DNA of 64,000 nucleotides from Clostridiales bacterium (lineage in GTDB: Bacteria > Bacillota_A > Clostridia > Oscillospirales > Oscillospiraceae), in assembly GCA_004553625.1 (NCBI GenBank), contig SFKX01000012.1, forward strand, positions 1 to 64,000, in the 5' to 3' direction. Position 1 is the first letter of the stretch. Every line of letters starts with the position of its first letter. Both the position numbers and the translations under genes were made by a program. The notes beneath the pieces are model-generated. The model saw only the letters and a list, made by a program, of their open reading frames with translations. It searched no databases and was not told the DNA's origin. Below are positions 41,698-50,933 of this stretch, in pieces.

Positions 41698-42573
41698 ATG
41701 TCCAAGACCATACTCGCCCTCTTAGCCGCCCTGGCCATACTCCTGCTGTGCGCCTGCGGTGCGGCGCAGCCCTCGCCCACTCCTGCCCAGACTTTCGAAG
41801 CCTCAGCCGCTCCCACGTCAACGCCCGCAGCTACACCCTCGCCAATGCCGCTCGCTGAGGATCTGGTGCGAGTCGCGGAGCTGATCCCGGGCGTCTGCAC
41901 GGATGCTAAATATGCCTCGACCGATAACTTTACAGGCAGCGTGATATACGGCTCGGACGAGATATATCTCCGGCGCGGCACGGCCCAAAAGCTGGCCCAG
42001 GTACAGTCCGAACTCGCGCAGGAGGGGCTGTACCTCTGCATCTGGGACGGCTGGAGGCCGGTCGCGGCGCAGTTTGCGCTCTGGCGCGCCTGTCCGGACC
42101 CGAGGTATGTGGCAGACCCCTTCTCCGGCTTCTCCAACCACTGCCGCGGAAACACCGTGGACCTCACTCTGGTCACCGCCGAGGGCGAGCCCGTGGAGAT
42201 GCCGAGCGGCTTCGACGACTTTTCCGCCCTGGCCGACCGGGACTACTCCGACGTCTCCGAGACCGCCGCCGGGAATGCGCGTCTGCTCGAGGCCGCGATG
42301 ACGGAAGCTGGATTCACGGGCTATTACGCCGAGTGGTGGCACTACACGGACGTGGACGGCTACCCCGTCTGCGAGAGCCTCGGACCACAGCAGAGCGCCT
42401 GCACGGTCTGCACGTCGGCCCTGCTCTCTGCGCCGGAGGACGGCGCGCGCGAACTTGCAGAAATCCCCATTGGCGCGGAGCTGGTGCTTCTGGACAGCGT
42501 CGGGGGCTTTGCGCTCGTGCGCTGCGGCGAAAGCTACGGCTACCTGCCCGCCGGCTGCATTTCCGAAGGCTGA
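41698..42573 (+). CDS. Lipoprotein D-Ala-D-Ala dipeptidase (VanX-like) with SH3-like tail
   Basis: A 291-residue lipoprotein (lipobox LLLCACG). Residues about 60-225 are an M15D dipeptidase: WDGWRP, SNHCRGNTVDLTL (the SxHxxGxxxD zinc motif) and EWWHY (catalytic Glu and zinc His). A short SH3-like stretch (about 240-291) ends the protein and may bind the cell wall. It is exported, whereas resistance VanX is cytoplasmic, so recycling of released D-Ala-D-Ala is more likely than glycopeptide resistance; no vanA or vanH genes are near. The ATG at 41698 follows GGAGGACAATGCA. Confidence 0.88.
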   Translation: MSKTILALLAALAILLLCACGAAQPSPTPAQTFEASAAPTSTPAATPSPMPLAEDLVRVAELIPGVCTDAKYASTDNFTGSVIYGSDEIYLRRGTAQKLAQVQSELAQEGLYLCIWDGWRPVAAQFALWRACPDPRYVADPFSGFSNHCRGNTVDLTLVTAEGEPVEMPSGFDDFSALADRDYSDVSETAAGNARLLEAAMTEAGFTGYYAEWWHYTDVDGYPVCESLGPQQSACTVCTSALLSAPEDGARELAEIPIGAELVLLDSVGGFALVRCGESYGYLPAGCISEG

Positions 42574-42706
42574 GCCGCGGCGGTACAGCCGGCACGACGT
42601 TCGTCGATAATTTACAAATTACCTCATTTTTATGCTTTAAGTTTCGCCTCGGGTATGTTATATTGGTATTCGTATCTTTGCGCCCGCGCAAGAGAGGGTT
42701 TTTGAC

Positions 42707-45277
42707 TTGACCGATAACGGAATTGCCATTGACGATAAACTGAATGAAAATCTGAGCGGCGACATCTCGCTCGGGTCCATACTGGCCGAGTACGGAGACT
42801 TCGGCCTCGGCGTCCCGCCGGAGGACGAGGTCGGGGCGCGTTCCCGCCGCATAGTGATGGAGGCCCTGGGCGAGACCTTCACCGGAGTCTCGGTGGAGAG
42901 CGCCGAGGCGGACGACACGCTCGACTACGACGAGCCGCCTGCCCGTGAGTACAGGCCCCGGCGTGCGCGCAAGGGCCGCTCCAGGCGCCGCGAACACGAG
43001 GACGTCCGTGAGTACCGGCCACGGTATATGCCGGAGCGCGAGCCGGAGCCGGACTTTTCCGCCTTCGACGAGGACGAGGACGTAAAGGTCTACCGCCCCG
43101 GCGCGGCCGCTGCGCCGCCGGAGGGCGACGAGGACGTAAAGGTCTACCGCTTGGGCGACGTCATCGCGGAGGCAGAGCGCCGCTCCGCCAACTGGAAGGT
43201 CCCCAAGCCCGCGGACATCCCCCGCTTCGTTGAGGAGCCCCCAGAGCCGGAACCGGAATCCGCTTATCAGCCGGAGACACAGGAGTTCCCGGACTTCGAC
43301 TATTCGCCCGAGCAGTTTTCGGACTTCGCCGCGGAGCCGGAACCCGAGCCGGAACAGCCCGCCGGGCCGGAGTATGAGCCGGAGCCCGAGCAGTACATAC
43401 CGGACGTAGATGAAAACGTCCGCTACGGCGGATACTACAGCTACGACGACGAGGACGAGGAATACGCCGCCGAGGGCTCCGAGGACATGGAGCCCCCCGG
43501 GCCGCGCCGCCGTTTCCGCCGCAGGGACGCCGCGGAGCGTCAGGCGGGACCCGTGCTCGGCACTCTCGCCATCCTGGGCTACAAGCTCCGCCGCGCCATG
43601 CTCGCCGGCGAGGCCCGCGCCGTCGAGGACGAGGTCGAGGAAGGCCCCGAAATGCCCGCGGACCGCGCAGCAAAGTACTACGCGGGAAGCGTTTCCTCGC
43701 TCAGGCTGAGGTTCCGCCTCGCAGCTTTCATGTCAGTCATACTCTGCTGGATATCCTTCGGCCTGCCCTGTGTGGGCGCGCTCGGCTCGGACCTCAAGAC
43801 AACCTCGCTCGTCTGTCTCGCGCTGGAGCTCACCATCGTCATGCTCGGCTTGGATATCTTTACAACGGGCATAATGTCGCTGGTACGCAACCGGCCCGGG
43901 CTTTGGACTATGGTCTCCTTCTCCTGCATTGCGGCGGCGCTGGACGCCGTCGTGAGCTACGCCGTGGGTACGGCGGGCTGGGGTCTGCCCTTCTGCGGCG
44001 CGGCGGGTCTTTCCATGACCTTCGCGCTCTGGGGCTCACTGCTAACGGCCAAGGGCCTGCGGCTCTCCGTGAAGGCCAAGGAACTCGCGGAGGACCCCTT
44101 CTGCGTCAGCGCCGAGACCGGCGTGCTCGAGCAGGGCGCCGCGCTCGTCAAGTATAAGCGCAGCACAGAGGGTTGGCTCCGCCGCTGCGAGGAGCCCGAC
44201 GCAGCCGAAAACCTCTTCTCCACCCTTGCGCCCTGGCTCATCGCCGCAAGCCTCCTGCTCTCCGCAGTTGCCGTGGCGATAACCAAGAACTGGACGAGCT
44301 TTTTCCGCATATTGGCCGCGATATCCGCCAGTACCGCGCCCTTTGCCGCATTTTTGTCCTGCGCCATGCCCTACGCCATGATGGCGCGGCGCATCTTCCG
44401 CTCCGGCGCGGCCGTGGCCGGCTGGCCCGGGATCCGGGACGTGGGCAGGGCGCAAAGGCTCGTCGTAACGGATACAGACCTCTTCCCCAGCGACGCCGTC
44501 TCCATCGAGAGCATCCGCATACTCGACGGCATGAAGCCCCAGCGCGTCATCTCCGCGGCAGGCAGCCTGGTCAGCGCCTCCGGCAGCGGACTGGCCCCGG
44601 CCTTCGTCGAGCTCATGCGCAAAAATGGCTGCTCCATGCTCCGGGTTGAGGACTTCTGCTGCCATGAGGGCGGCGGCCTGACCTCGCTCATAGAGGGCAT
44701 CGAGGTCATCTGCGGCAGCGCGGGCTTCATGCGGCTCATGGGCATCGTCATCCCGCAGAAGCTGGCGTCGCGCAGCTCGGTTTTCATTGCGATGAACGGC
44801 ATACTGACGGGCATCTTCAATATCAAGTACGAGCCGCAGGGTACCGTCCGCGCCGCGCTGGCGGGGCTGCTGCACTCCAGGCGCGACCCGCTCTTCGCCG
44901 TGCGCGACTTCCTCGTGACGCCGCTCATGCTCCGGCAGAAATACCGCCTGCCAACGGACGGCTTCGACTTCCCGCCCTTCGCCCGGCGCTACGAGGTTTC
45001 CGGTGCTGAACCCGGCGAGGACAGCCAGCTCTCCGCCCTGCTCTCGCGCGAGGGACTCGGCTCCTTCGTAGAGGTTGCGGACTGCGGCAGACACGCCTAC
45101 CTTGCCTCTGCGCTTGGGGCGGCGCTGTCAGTGGTGTGCGCGGTGGTGGGCATCGTGCTCTTCTTCGTCATGATCGTCACAGGCGGCGCGGGAGCCGTCT
45201 CGGTCTCGAACGTCATGACCTATATGTTCCTCTGGCTCGCCCCGGTGCTGGTGGCGGACATAGCCTCCGCCGTCTGA
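42707..45277 (+). CDS. Large acidic membrane protein resembling a dead P-type ATPase
   Basis: An 856-residue protein of unknown function. Residues 1-300 are acidic and low in complexity, with repeats such as DEDVKVYR and many EPEPE runs. From about 340 there are four or more membrane segments. The stretch FAAFLSCAMPYAMMARRIF followed by GWPGIRDVGRAQRLVVTDTD has the shape of P-type ATPase helix plus phosphorylation loop. However, the DKTGT signature is replaced by DTDLF, the usual Pro-Cys is CAMP, and the GDGxND hinge is missing. Two more membrane segments lie near the C-terminus. It may have kept the fold without catalysis. TTG 42707 is the start, after AGAGAGGG. Confidence 0.6.
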   Translation: MTDNGIAIDDKLNENLSGDISLGSILAEYGDFGLGVPPEDEVGARSRRIVMEALGETFTGVSVESAEADDTLDYDEPPAREYRPRRARKGRSRRREHEDVREYRPRYMPEREPEPDFSAFDEDEDVKVYRPGAAAAPPEGDEDVKVYRLGDVIAEAERRSANWKVPKPADIPRFVEEPPEPEPESAYQPETQEFPDFDYSPEQFSDFAAEPEPEPEQPAGPEYEPEPEQYIPDVDENVRYGGYYSYDDEDEEYAAEGSEDMEPPGPRRRFRRRDAAERQAGPVLGTLAILGYKLRRAMLAGEARAVEDEVEEGPEMPADRAAKYYAGSVSSLRLRFRLAAFMSVILCWISFGLPCVGALGSDLKTTSLVCLALELTIVMLGLDIFTTGIMSLVRNRPGLWTMVSFSCIAAALDAVVSYAVGTAGWGLPFCGAAGLSMTFALWGSLLTAKGLRLSVKAKELAEDPFCVSAETGVLEQGAALVKYKRSTEGWLRRCEEPDAAENLFSTLAPWLIAASLLLSAVAVAITKNWTSFFRILAAISASTAPFAAFLSCAMPYAMMARRIFRSGAAVAGWPGIRDVGRAQRLVVTDTDLFPSDAVSIESIRILDGMKPQRVISAAGSLVSASGSGLAPAFVELMRKNGCSMLRVEDFCCHEGGGLTSLIEGIEVICGSAGFMRLMGIVIPQKLASRSSVFIAMNGILTGIFNIKYEPQGTVRAALAGLLHSRRDPLFAVRDFLVTPLMLRQKYRLPTDGFDFPPFARRYEVSGAEPGEDSQLSALLSREGLGSFVEVADCGRHAYLASALGAALSVVCAVVGIVLFFVMIVTGGAGAVSVSNVMTYMFLWLAPVLVADIASAV

Positions 45278-45292
45278 GCGCTTTTTTGCCTA

Positions 45293-45321
45293 TTGCCAAG
45301 GGGCTGCAAATATTGTATAAT
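45293..45321 (+). promoter_or_regulatory. Promoter of the EF-G paralogue
   Basis: TTGCCA (45293-45298), 17 bases and TATAAT (45316-45321). An A/T-rich leader of about 55 bases leads to AAGGAGAGG. Confidence 0.75.
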
Positions 45322-45382
45322 TGATTGCTTTTAGTTTGCGAAAACACTATGTTTTTAGTTTATATAAGGAGAGGACCAACAC

Positions 45383-47410
45383 ATGAGCTATGCAACCAAG
45401 GACATCCGCAACATCGCGCTGCTCGGCCACGGCGGCAACGGTAAGACCAGCCTCGCCGAGAGCATCCTTTTCCTGACCGGTGTCACCGACAGGCTCGGCA
45501 GCTCCGCCGCCGGCAACTCCGTCTCGGACTACGATCCGGAGGAGATCAGGCGTCAGATAAGCATCTCCGCCAGCACTATGTACACCGAATACCAGAAAAC
45601 CAAGATCAATATCATCGACACCCCGGGTTACTTCGACTTCGCAGGCGAGGTCGTCCAGGCTCTGCGCGTCGCGGATATCGGCATCATCTGTGTCTCCGCC
45701 AAGGACGGCCTCAACGTCGGCGCCGAAAAGGCCTGGAAGGCCCTCTCCGACGCCGGACTGCCCCGCGCCATCTATATCTCCAAGGTCGATGAGGAGCACG
45801 CCGACTTCTACAAGGCCTTCGAGCAGCTGCGCGAAAAGTTCGGCCCCTCTCTCAGCCCCATGTCCGCCCCCATCATGGAGGGGACCAAGGTCACCGGCCT
45901 CGTCGATATCCTCGCCCGCAAGGCCTATAAGTACGAGGGCAAAAAGCGCACCGAGATCCCCATGCCCGGCGATATGGCCGACAGGGTCGAGGAAATGTAC
46001 AACGAAATAGCCGAAAACGCCGCCGGCACCAGCGAGGAGCTCATGGACAAGTACCTCGAGACCATGGAGCTCTCCGCCGAGGAGATCTACGGCGCACTCG
46101 GCACCGGTATAGCCGAGTGTGAGATCACCCCCGTGTTCTGCGGCAGCGCCGTCACCGGCCTCGGTACCACCGTCCTGCTCGACGCCGTCAAGAACTTCTT
46201 CCCCTATCCGCGTGAGGGCGGCGAGCTCGTGAACGAGTCCGGCCCGGCCAAGGCAATCGTCTACAAGACCATCTCCGACCAGTTCGGCAAGTTCTCCCTG
46301 TTCAAGGTCATCAGCGGCAAGGTCACTCCCGATATGACCCTCGTGAACGCCCGCTCTGGCGCGCAGGAGAAGCTCGGCCACATCTACTATATGCAGGGCA
46401 AGAAGAACGTCGAGGTCCAGGAGATCGGCTGCGGCGACATCGGCGCCGTCTCCAAGCTCTCCGACACCAAGACCGGCGACACCCTCTGCGACGGCAAGGC
46501 CGTTGAGGCCGCGCCCGGCATCGAGTACGCCGTCCCCTGCTACTCCATGGCCATTGCCCCCAAGACGAAGGGCCAGGAGGACAAGGTCGCCCAGGGCCTT
46601 GCCAGGCTCGGCGAGGAAGACCGCTCCTTCACCATCACCAACAACGCCGAGACCAAGCAGATGGTCATCGCCGGCGCCGGCGACATCCACCTGGACGTCC
46701 TTTGCTCCAAGCTCAAGAACAAGTTCGGCGTCGAGGTCGAGCTCTCCCCCGCCCGCGTGCCTTACCGCGAGAAGATCCGCAAGCCGCTCAAGGCCCACGG
46801 CCGTCACAAGAAGCAGTCCGGCGGTCACGGCCAGTTCGGCGACGTGTGGATAGAGTTCGAGCCGCAGGACGAGCAGGAAGATATGATCTTCGCGGAGAAC
46901 GTGTTCGGCGGCAGCGTGCCGAAGAACTTCTTCCCCGCCGTCGAAAAGGGCCTGCGCGAGTGCTGCACCAAGGGCGTCCTCGCCGGCTACCCGATGGTCT
47001 TCCTCAAGGCCACCCTCTACGACGGCTCCTACCACCCCGTCGACTCCTCCGAAATGGCCTTCAAGACCGCGGCCGGTCTCGCCTATAAGGAGCTCGTCAA
47101 CGCCAGCCCCGTCATTCTCGAGCCCATCGGCCTGCTCAAGGTCACCATCCCCGACGCCAACATGGGCGACATCATGTCCGACATCAGCTCCAAGCGCCGC
47201 GGCACCGTCATGGGCATGAACGCCGAGGGCGGCATGCAGACCGTCGAGGCCGAGGTCCCCATGGCCGAGATGTCCAGCTACGCTATCGACCTCAGGTCCA
47301 TGACCCAGGGCAGGGGCAGCTTCACGCTGGAGTTCTCCCGCTATAACGAGGCTCCCGCCGCCGTCCAGCAGAAGATCATCGACGAGGCCAAGGCTAACGC
47401 CGAGGAATAA
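45383..47410 (+). CDS. Elongation factor G-like GTPase
   Basis: A 675-residue translational GTPase of the EF-G type. G1 is GHGGNGKTSLAE (about 13-24) and G3 is IDTPGYFDF; domains II-V follow, with the domain IV signature HGQFGDVWIEFEP at about 480. Compared with canonical EF-G (about 690-700 residues) the G1 sequence is GGNGKT rather than AHIDAGKTT, and the str operon is not nearby. It is therefore probably a second EF-G (FusA2/FusB-like), possibly for recycling or stress. Codon use is strongly biased, which suggests high expression. Confidence 0.85.
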   Translation: MSYATKDIRNIALLGHGGNGKTSLAESILFLTGVTDRLGSSAAGNSVSDYDPEEIRRQISISASTMYTEYQKTKINIIDTPGYFDFAGEVVQALRVADIGIICVSAKDGLNVGAEKAWKALSDAGLPRAIYISKVDEEHADFYKAFEQLREKFGPSLSPMSAPIMEGTKVTGLVDILARKAYKYEGKKRTEIPMPGDMADRVEEMYNEIAENAAGTSEELMDKYLETMELSAEEIYGALGTGIAECEITPVFCGSAVTGLGTTVLLDAVKNFFPYPREGGELVNESGPAKAIVYKTISDQFGKFSLFKVISGKVTPDMTLVNARSGAQEKLGHIYYMQGKKNVEVQEIGCGDIGAVSKLSDTKTGDTLCDGKAVEAAPGIEYAVPCYSMAIAPKTKGQEDKVAQGLARLGEEDRSFTITNNAETKQMVIAGAGDIHLDVLCSKLKNKFGVEVELSPARVPYREKIRKPLKAHGRHKKQSGGHGQFGDVWIEFEPQDEQEDMIFAENVFGGSVPKNFFPAVEKGLRECCTKGVLAGYPMVFLKATLYDGSYHPVDSSEMAFKTAAGLAYKELVNASPVILEPIGLLKVTIPDANMGDIMSDISSKRRGTVMGMNAEGGMQTVEAEVPMAEMSSYAIDLRSMTQGRGSFTLEFSRYNEAPAAVQQKIIDEAKANAEE

Positions 47411-47427
47411 TCCCACTACGACCATAC

Positions 47428-47451
47428 GGGCCGCCGTTTCGACGGCGGCCC
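47428..47451 (+). terminator. Hairpin after the EF-G paralogue
   Basis: A 10-base-pair stem GGGCCGCCGT with its complement around TTCG. It has no T-run, so it may only partly stop transcription or may protect the mRNA end. Confidence 0.5.
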
Positions 47452-47469
47452 TATCTGCAGGTGATTTCT

Positions 47470-47967
47470 ATGACAATTCGTACCAAAAAAGTCAGACTAG
47501 TCTCCGCGCTGCTCTGCCTTGCGCTGGCGCTCGGGCTTCTTTCCGCCTGCGGCTCCAAGGAGACCGCTCAGCCGGAGCTGAGCGAGGTCGTCGCCGCCGT
47601 AGAGGCCGTCGTCCCCACGGAGGGCATGGTCCAGCTCGACGCAAACTACCTCAAGAACGTGTTCAAGCTCGAGGAGAGCCAGTACGCCGCCTGCTGCGTC
47701 ATGTCCACGAACGTCGGCACCAGCATAGACGAGTTCGGCATCTTCCAGGGCGCGGACAGCAGCCAGGCAGCGGAGCTCAAGAGCGCCGTGGAGGCATATC
47801 TCCAGTTCCGGCTGGACTCCTGGATGCCCGAGTATCTGCCCGAGGAGTTCCCCAAACTGCAGAGCGCCAAGCTCTGGACCGAGGGAAACTATGTGATGTA
47901 CGCCATTCTCGCGGACGACACCCAGGCTGCCGCGGGTGATGCGTTTACCGCCTGCTTCAAGGGCTGA
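47470..47967 (+). CDS. DUF4358 lipoprotein
   Basis: A 165-residue lipoprotein (lipobox GLLSACG) of the DUF4358 family, common in Clostridia and of unknown function. The family core is visible as MVQLDANYLKNVFKLEE, then DEFGIFQGADSSQAAEL and YVMYAILAD. It is immediately followed by the SGNH hydrolase gene, an association that suggests a joint envelope role. Confidence 0.8.
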   Translation: MTIRTKKVRLVSALLCLALALGLLSACGSKETAQPELSEVVAAVEAVVPTEGMVQLDANYLKNVFKLEESQYAACCVMSTNVGTSIDEFGIFQGADSSQAAELKSAVEAYLQFRLDSWMPEYLPEEFPKLQSAKLWTEGNYVMYAILADDTQAAAGDAFTACFKG

Positions 47968-48004
47968 ACGCCCGGAAGCGCAACTTCGTGAGGTCCCCAT
48001 TTCT

Positions 48005-48901
48005 ATGAAAAGAAACGCAAAAAACTCCATGTTCTTTGTATGGGCGCTGGCAATAATAGCCTGCCTGCTGCTGGTGTTCTGCGCGCTTATCTTCTCCTCC
48101 TGCGGCCCGAAGGACTCCGGAGTCCCGATAACCACTGAGCCGCCTCCCCAGTCCGAGTCCCCCTCGGAGGAGGACGGCGCTTCAAGTTCGCCCGAGGGCG
48201 GGGATACCCAGGGCGGCGGCGAAGGCACTCAGGGCGGCGAACCCGGCAGCGAGACCGCCACAGACGCGCCCGTGAGCTCCGTCCTCCTCCCTGAGACCGA
48301 GGACGCCGGCCAGGAATACATCGACAAACTCACCTTCCTGGGCGACAGCACCACCTACGGCCTCAAATACTACGAGGTCCTCACCGGCGGCAAGAACACC
48401 ACCCAGGTCTGGACTCCCGCCAACGGCACGCTCACGCTCTATAACTACGCCAAGGCCACCATCGTGTTCCCCGAGGACGGTCAGGAGATCAGCATTGTCG
48501 ACGCCGTCACGCGCAAGCAGCCGGAATACCTGGTCATCACCCTCGGCGTCAACGGCGTGGCCGAGATGGACGAGGACTGGTTCAAGCAGGACTACACCGC
48601 CCTGGTGCAGAGCGTCCAGGCCGCCAGTCCCAACACCAAGATAATCTGCAACTCCATCTACCCCGTTGAAAACGACTACGAGTTCATAAACTCCATCAAC
48701 AACACGAACATACCCCAGGCCAACATCTGGATACAGGAGGTGGCGGAGGCCACGGGCTGCAAGTACACGGACAGCGCCAGCGTCCTCAAGGCCGAGGACG
48801 GCAGCCTGCGCGAGGATTACGGCAACGGCGACGGCATACACCTGAACGCCGACGGCTTCAACGCCGTGCTCCAGTACCTGCGCACCCACGCCTATCAATA
48901 A
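48005..48901 (+). CDS. Membrane-anchored SGNH/GDSL hydrolase
   Basis: A 298-residue protein anchored by one N-terminal helix (about 8-32). A Ser/Glu/Gly-rich linker (about 40-95) leads to an SGNH domain: FLGDSTTYG (nucleophile Ser), GVNGV (Gly/Asn blocks) and DGIHLNADGF (catalytic Asp-x-x-His). Such enzymes add or remove acyl groups on sugars or wall polymers outside the cell. The ATG at 48005 follows GTGAGGT; it starts 38 bases after the DUF4358 gene. Confidence 0.85.
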   Translation: MKRNAKNSMFFVWALAIIACLLLVFCALIFSSCGPKDSGVPITTEPPPQSESPSEEDGASSSPEGGDTQGGGEGTQGGEPGSETATDAPVSSVLLPETEDAGQEYIDKLTFLGDSTTYGLKYYEVLTGGKNTTQVWTPANGTLTLYNYAKATIVFPEDGQEISIVDAVTRKQPEYLVITLGVNGVAEMDEDWFKQDYTALVQSVQAASPNTKIICNSIYPVENDYEFINSINNTNIPQANIWIQEVAEATGCKYTDSASVLKAEDGSLREDYGNGDGIHLNADGFNAVLQYLRTHAYQ

Positions 48902-48920
48902 TAAGCCGCATGAATGAAAA

Positions 48921-49155
48921 GCCCCGGGCTGCAGCCCGGGGCTTTTCATTCTGCATCCAAGCCTCGCAGAGTTTCGCGGCCGCAGCCGCGAAATAAATTG
49001 AGATCATTTTCGGCGGCGGCGTGTACGTCGCCGAAAATACTGCTCGCGGAGCGCAGTGTCGAGCATAGCGAGGCGCGGAGCGCAGCGCTGTCCCCTTTGT
49101 CGAAGAAGGCAAGGCCTTCTTCGACAAGCTCAAGCCCCGGGCTGCAGCCCGGGGC
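48921..49155 (+). repeat. Structured repeat between duplicated terminators (copy A)
   Basis: The palindromic terminator stem GCCCCGGGCTG and its complement occurs twice, at 48921-48942 and 49134-49155, each followed by T residues. Between them (48951-49130) lies a 180-base sequence about 90 percent identical by eye to 56411-56591. It contains three internal stems: TTTCGCGGC/GCCGCGAAA, ATTTTCGGCG/CGCCGAAAAT and GTCGAAGAAGG/CCTTCTTCGAC. No gene is supported in it; short reading frames lack ribosome-binding sites. Confidence 0.8.
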
Positions 49156-49164
49156 TTTTTGACA

Positions 49165-50355
49165 TTATACGAGGCTCCTGCACTCGAGGTAATAGCGCTT
49201 GTCCTTGGCCTGGCCGATGGAAAAGCTCTTTTTGGGGTATGGCCCCAGCTGTGCGATGTCGTCAAAGAGCCGGGTTTTCTCCAGCCTCGGGAGCAGGACC
49301 GCCGCGCCGGAGGTCTTTTTCACCAGCGCGCGGGCCTCCGCCTCGCCGTGGATATAGTCCGGGTTGCCGCCGCGCTCCGCCATCCAGTCGCTGACGAGCT
49401 CATCCGTCAGGCCCACCAGCTTGCCTAGAGGCAGGCCCGTCTCAAAGCTCAGCTCCCTGTCTCCGGCCAAGACCGTCACCGCCTGGCCCTTGCCCCGCGG
49501 CAGACGCGCCGCCGCTTCCTCTATGAAACCGCGCGAGAGCGTCCCCGTGATCACGCGGTGTATCGGCTCAAAGGTCACGGCGTCGTCATGGATGTTCACC
49601 AGCTCCACAAGCGCAAAGCGCGCGGGATGCCGCTCACGCTCCTCGGGGCTCAGTCCGGACTTCACGCCCTCCCAGCAGCGCTTCGCCGCTGCCAGGCTGT
49701 GATTGCCGTCGCCCATTGCGTACTTGATCTCGCCCGCCATCGAGTCCAGCGCCGCCGTCAGGCGCTCCGCCTCCGCTCCGCTGACACGGCTGCCGCGCAC
49801 CCGGCCCCCGCCCAGCATCAGCTCAAAGTCATAGAGCGCCTCACCGCCCGCCGCAGAGGGTATGATGCTGTTGCCGGGGTCGTTTATGAACACCATGATG
49901 TGCGGCATCTCCAGGATCGCATGGCGGCGCACCTCTACACGCGCCGGGAGCCGGCTCTCCACCGTCCCCTCCGTCGAGCGGACAGGCGTCCTGCTGCCCG
50001 GCGCCCAGTCGTAGCCCTCCAGGTCCAGCTTTCCCACAAGGCCGCGCCGCACCGCTCCCGAAGGCAGCGTCCGCTCCACATACACATAGCTCTCCGGCAG
50101 CACCCGAAACACGCCTTGGTTTACATAATCCTGCATCGCGCGGTATATCGCTCTGGTTTCCGCGGCGCTGCTGCGCAGACCCAGCCAGGCCTCGGGCAGC
50201 ATCAGCCGCAGCGTGCTCGGTTCGTCGCCCACCAGGCGCTCCGCCTCCAGCCAGTACTCCGGCTCGGAGGTGAACTGGTCGCAGGCTATGCAGCTCCACT
50301 TCGTCATATCTGCCGACTTCGGCAGAAGGATATCCGCCGGTGTGAACAGGCTCAT
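49165..50355 (-). CDS. DUF1015 family protein
   Basis: A 396-residue cytoplasmic protein of the DUF1015 family. Typical parts are LLPKSADMTKWSCIACDQFT, YVYVERTLPSGAVRRGLVG and YAMGDGNHSLAAAK, with conserved HDDAV. The function is not established. It overlaps the Nudix gene by four bases (ATGA) and is the last gene of the glpK unit. Confidence 0.85.
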   Translation of the reverse strand: MSLFTPADILLPKSADMTKWSCIACDQFTSEPEYWLEAERLVGDEPSTLRLMLPEAWLGLRSSAAETRAIYRAMQDYVNQGVFRVLPESYVYVERTLPSGAVRRGLVGKLDLEGYDWAPGSRTPVRSTEGTVESRLPARVEVRRHAILEMPHIMVFINDPGNSIIPSAAGGEALYDFELMLGGGRVRGSRVSGAEAERLTAALDSMAGEIKYAMGDGNHSLAAAKRCWEGVKSGLSPEERERHPARFALVELVNIHDDAVTFEPIHRVITGTLSRGFIEEAAARLPRGKGQAVTVLAGDRELSFETGLPLGKLVGLTDELVSDWMAERGGNPDYIHGEAEARALVKKTSGAAVLLPRLEKTRLFDDIAQLGPYPKKSFSIGQAKDKRYYLECRSLV

Positions 50356-50933
50356 ACTATCGCCTCCATTGCAATTTTAGACCAGCCCTCCATCTGCTCG
50401 CGCAGGCTTGCCAGTTCGCTCTTTTTGACCCAGAGGCCCTCGAGCTTTTCCGTCTCGCGGACTCGGACCTCCCCGGAGACCTCCATCCTGAACATGAAGC
50501 CCAGGTGTACGCTGCCGACCTCGTTCGTCTCCTCGTTGATGACGCCCACGGGCTCGAGCGAGAGCTCGCTTTCGATCTCCACCTCTTCCGAGACCTCGCG
50601 GCGCAGGCCGCGCATCAGGACCTCGCCGCGCCCGGCCTCGTCCACGGGGTTTATATGCCCGCCGACGCCGATGGACAAAAGGCCGTGCAGCCGCTTCTCC
50701 CCGCCCTTCTTGAGCCGGCGGAGCACCAGGACCTCGTCTCCCCGCGTCAGGACGACGTAGGGGATGATCTGCCGGTAGGAGGGGTCCTCCTCCATCTCGG
50801 GCCGGGGCCGGAACTCGTGCTCAGAGTCCACAACGGCCAGTATCTCCTTGTCGCAGCCCCGAATGAGGCCGTTTTTGCCCTTTATATATCCGTTCAGCAG
50901 TTCGGTCTTTACGACCAGTATGCTCTCGCTCAC
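50352..50933 (-). CDS. Nudix hydrolase-like protein
   Basis: A 193-residue protein with a Nudix box: GGHINPVDEAGRG leading to RGLRREVSEEVEIE, which supplies the REVxEE core binding Mg2+. It should hydrolyse a nucleoside diphosphate derivative; the substrate is unknown. The GTG at 50933 is preceded by GGGAGG and overlaps the glpK stop by four bases, which settles this start over longer frames. Confidence 0.82.
   Translation of the reverse strand: MSESILVVKTELLNGYIKGKNGLIRGCDKEILAVVDSEHEFRPRPEMEEDPSYRQIIPYVVLTRGDEVLVLRRLKKGGEKRLHGLLSIGVGGHINPVDEAGRGEVLMRGLRREVSEEVEIESELSLEPVGVINEETNEVGSVHLGFMFRMEVSGEVRVRETEKLEGLWVKKSELASLREQMEGWSKIAMEAIV

Noticed and set aside
41698..42573. Glycopeptide (vancomycin) resistance locus
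   Set aside because: Only a VanX-type enzyme is present, it is exported, and no vanA/B ligase, vanH or vanRS genes are nearby.
48914..49394. Short frames through the structured repeat, with GLQPGAF-type peptides
   Set aside because: They translate terminator stems and the repeat core, appear on both strands, and have no start signals.
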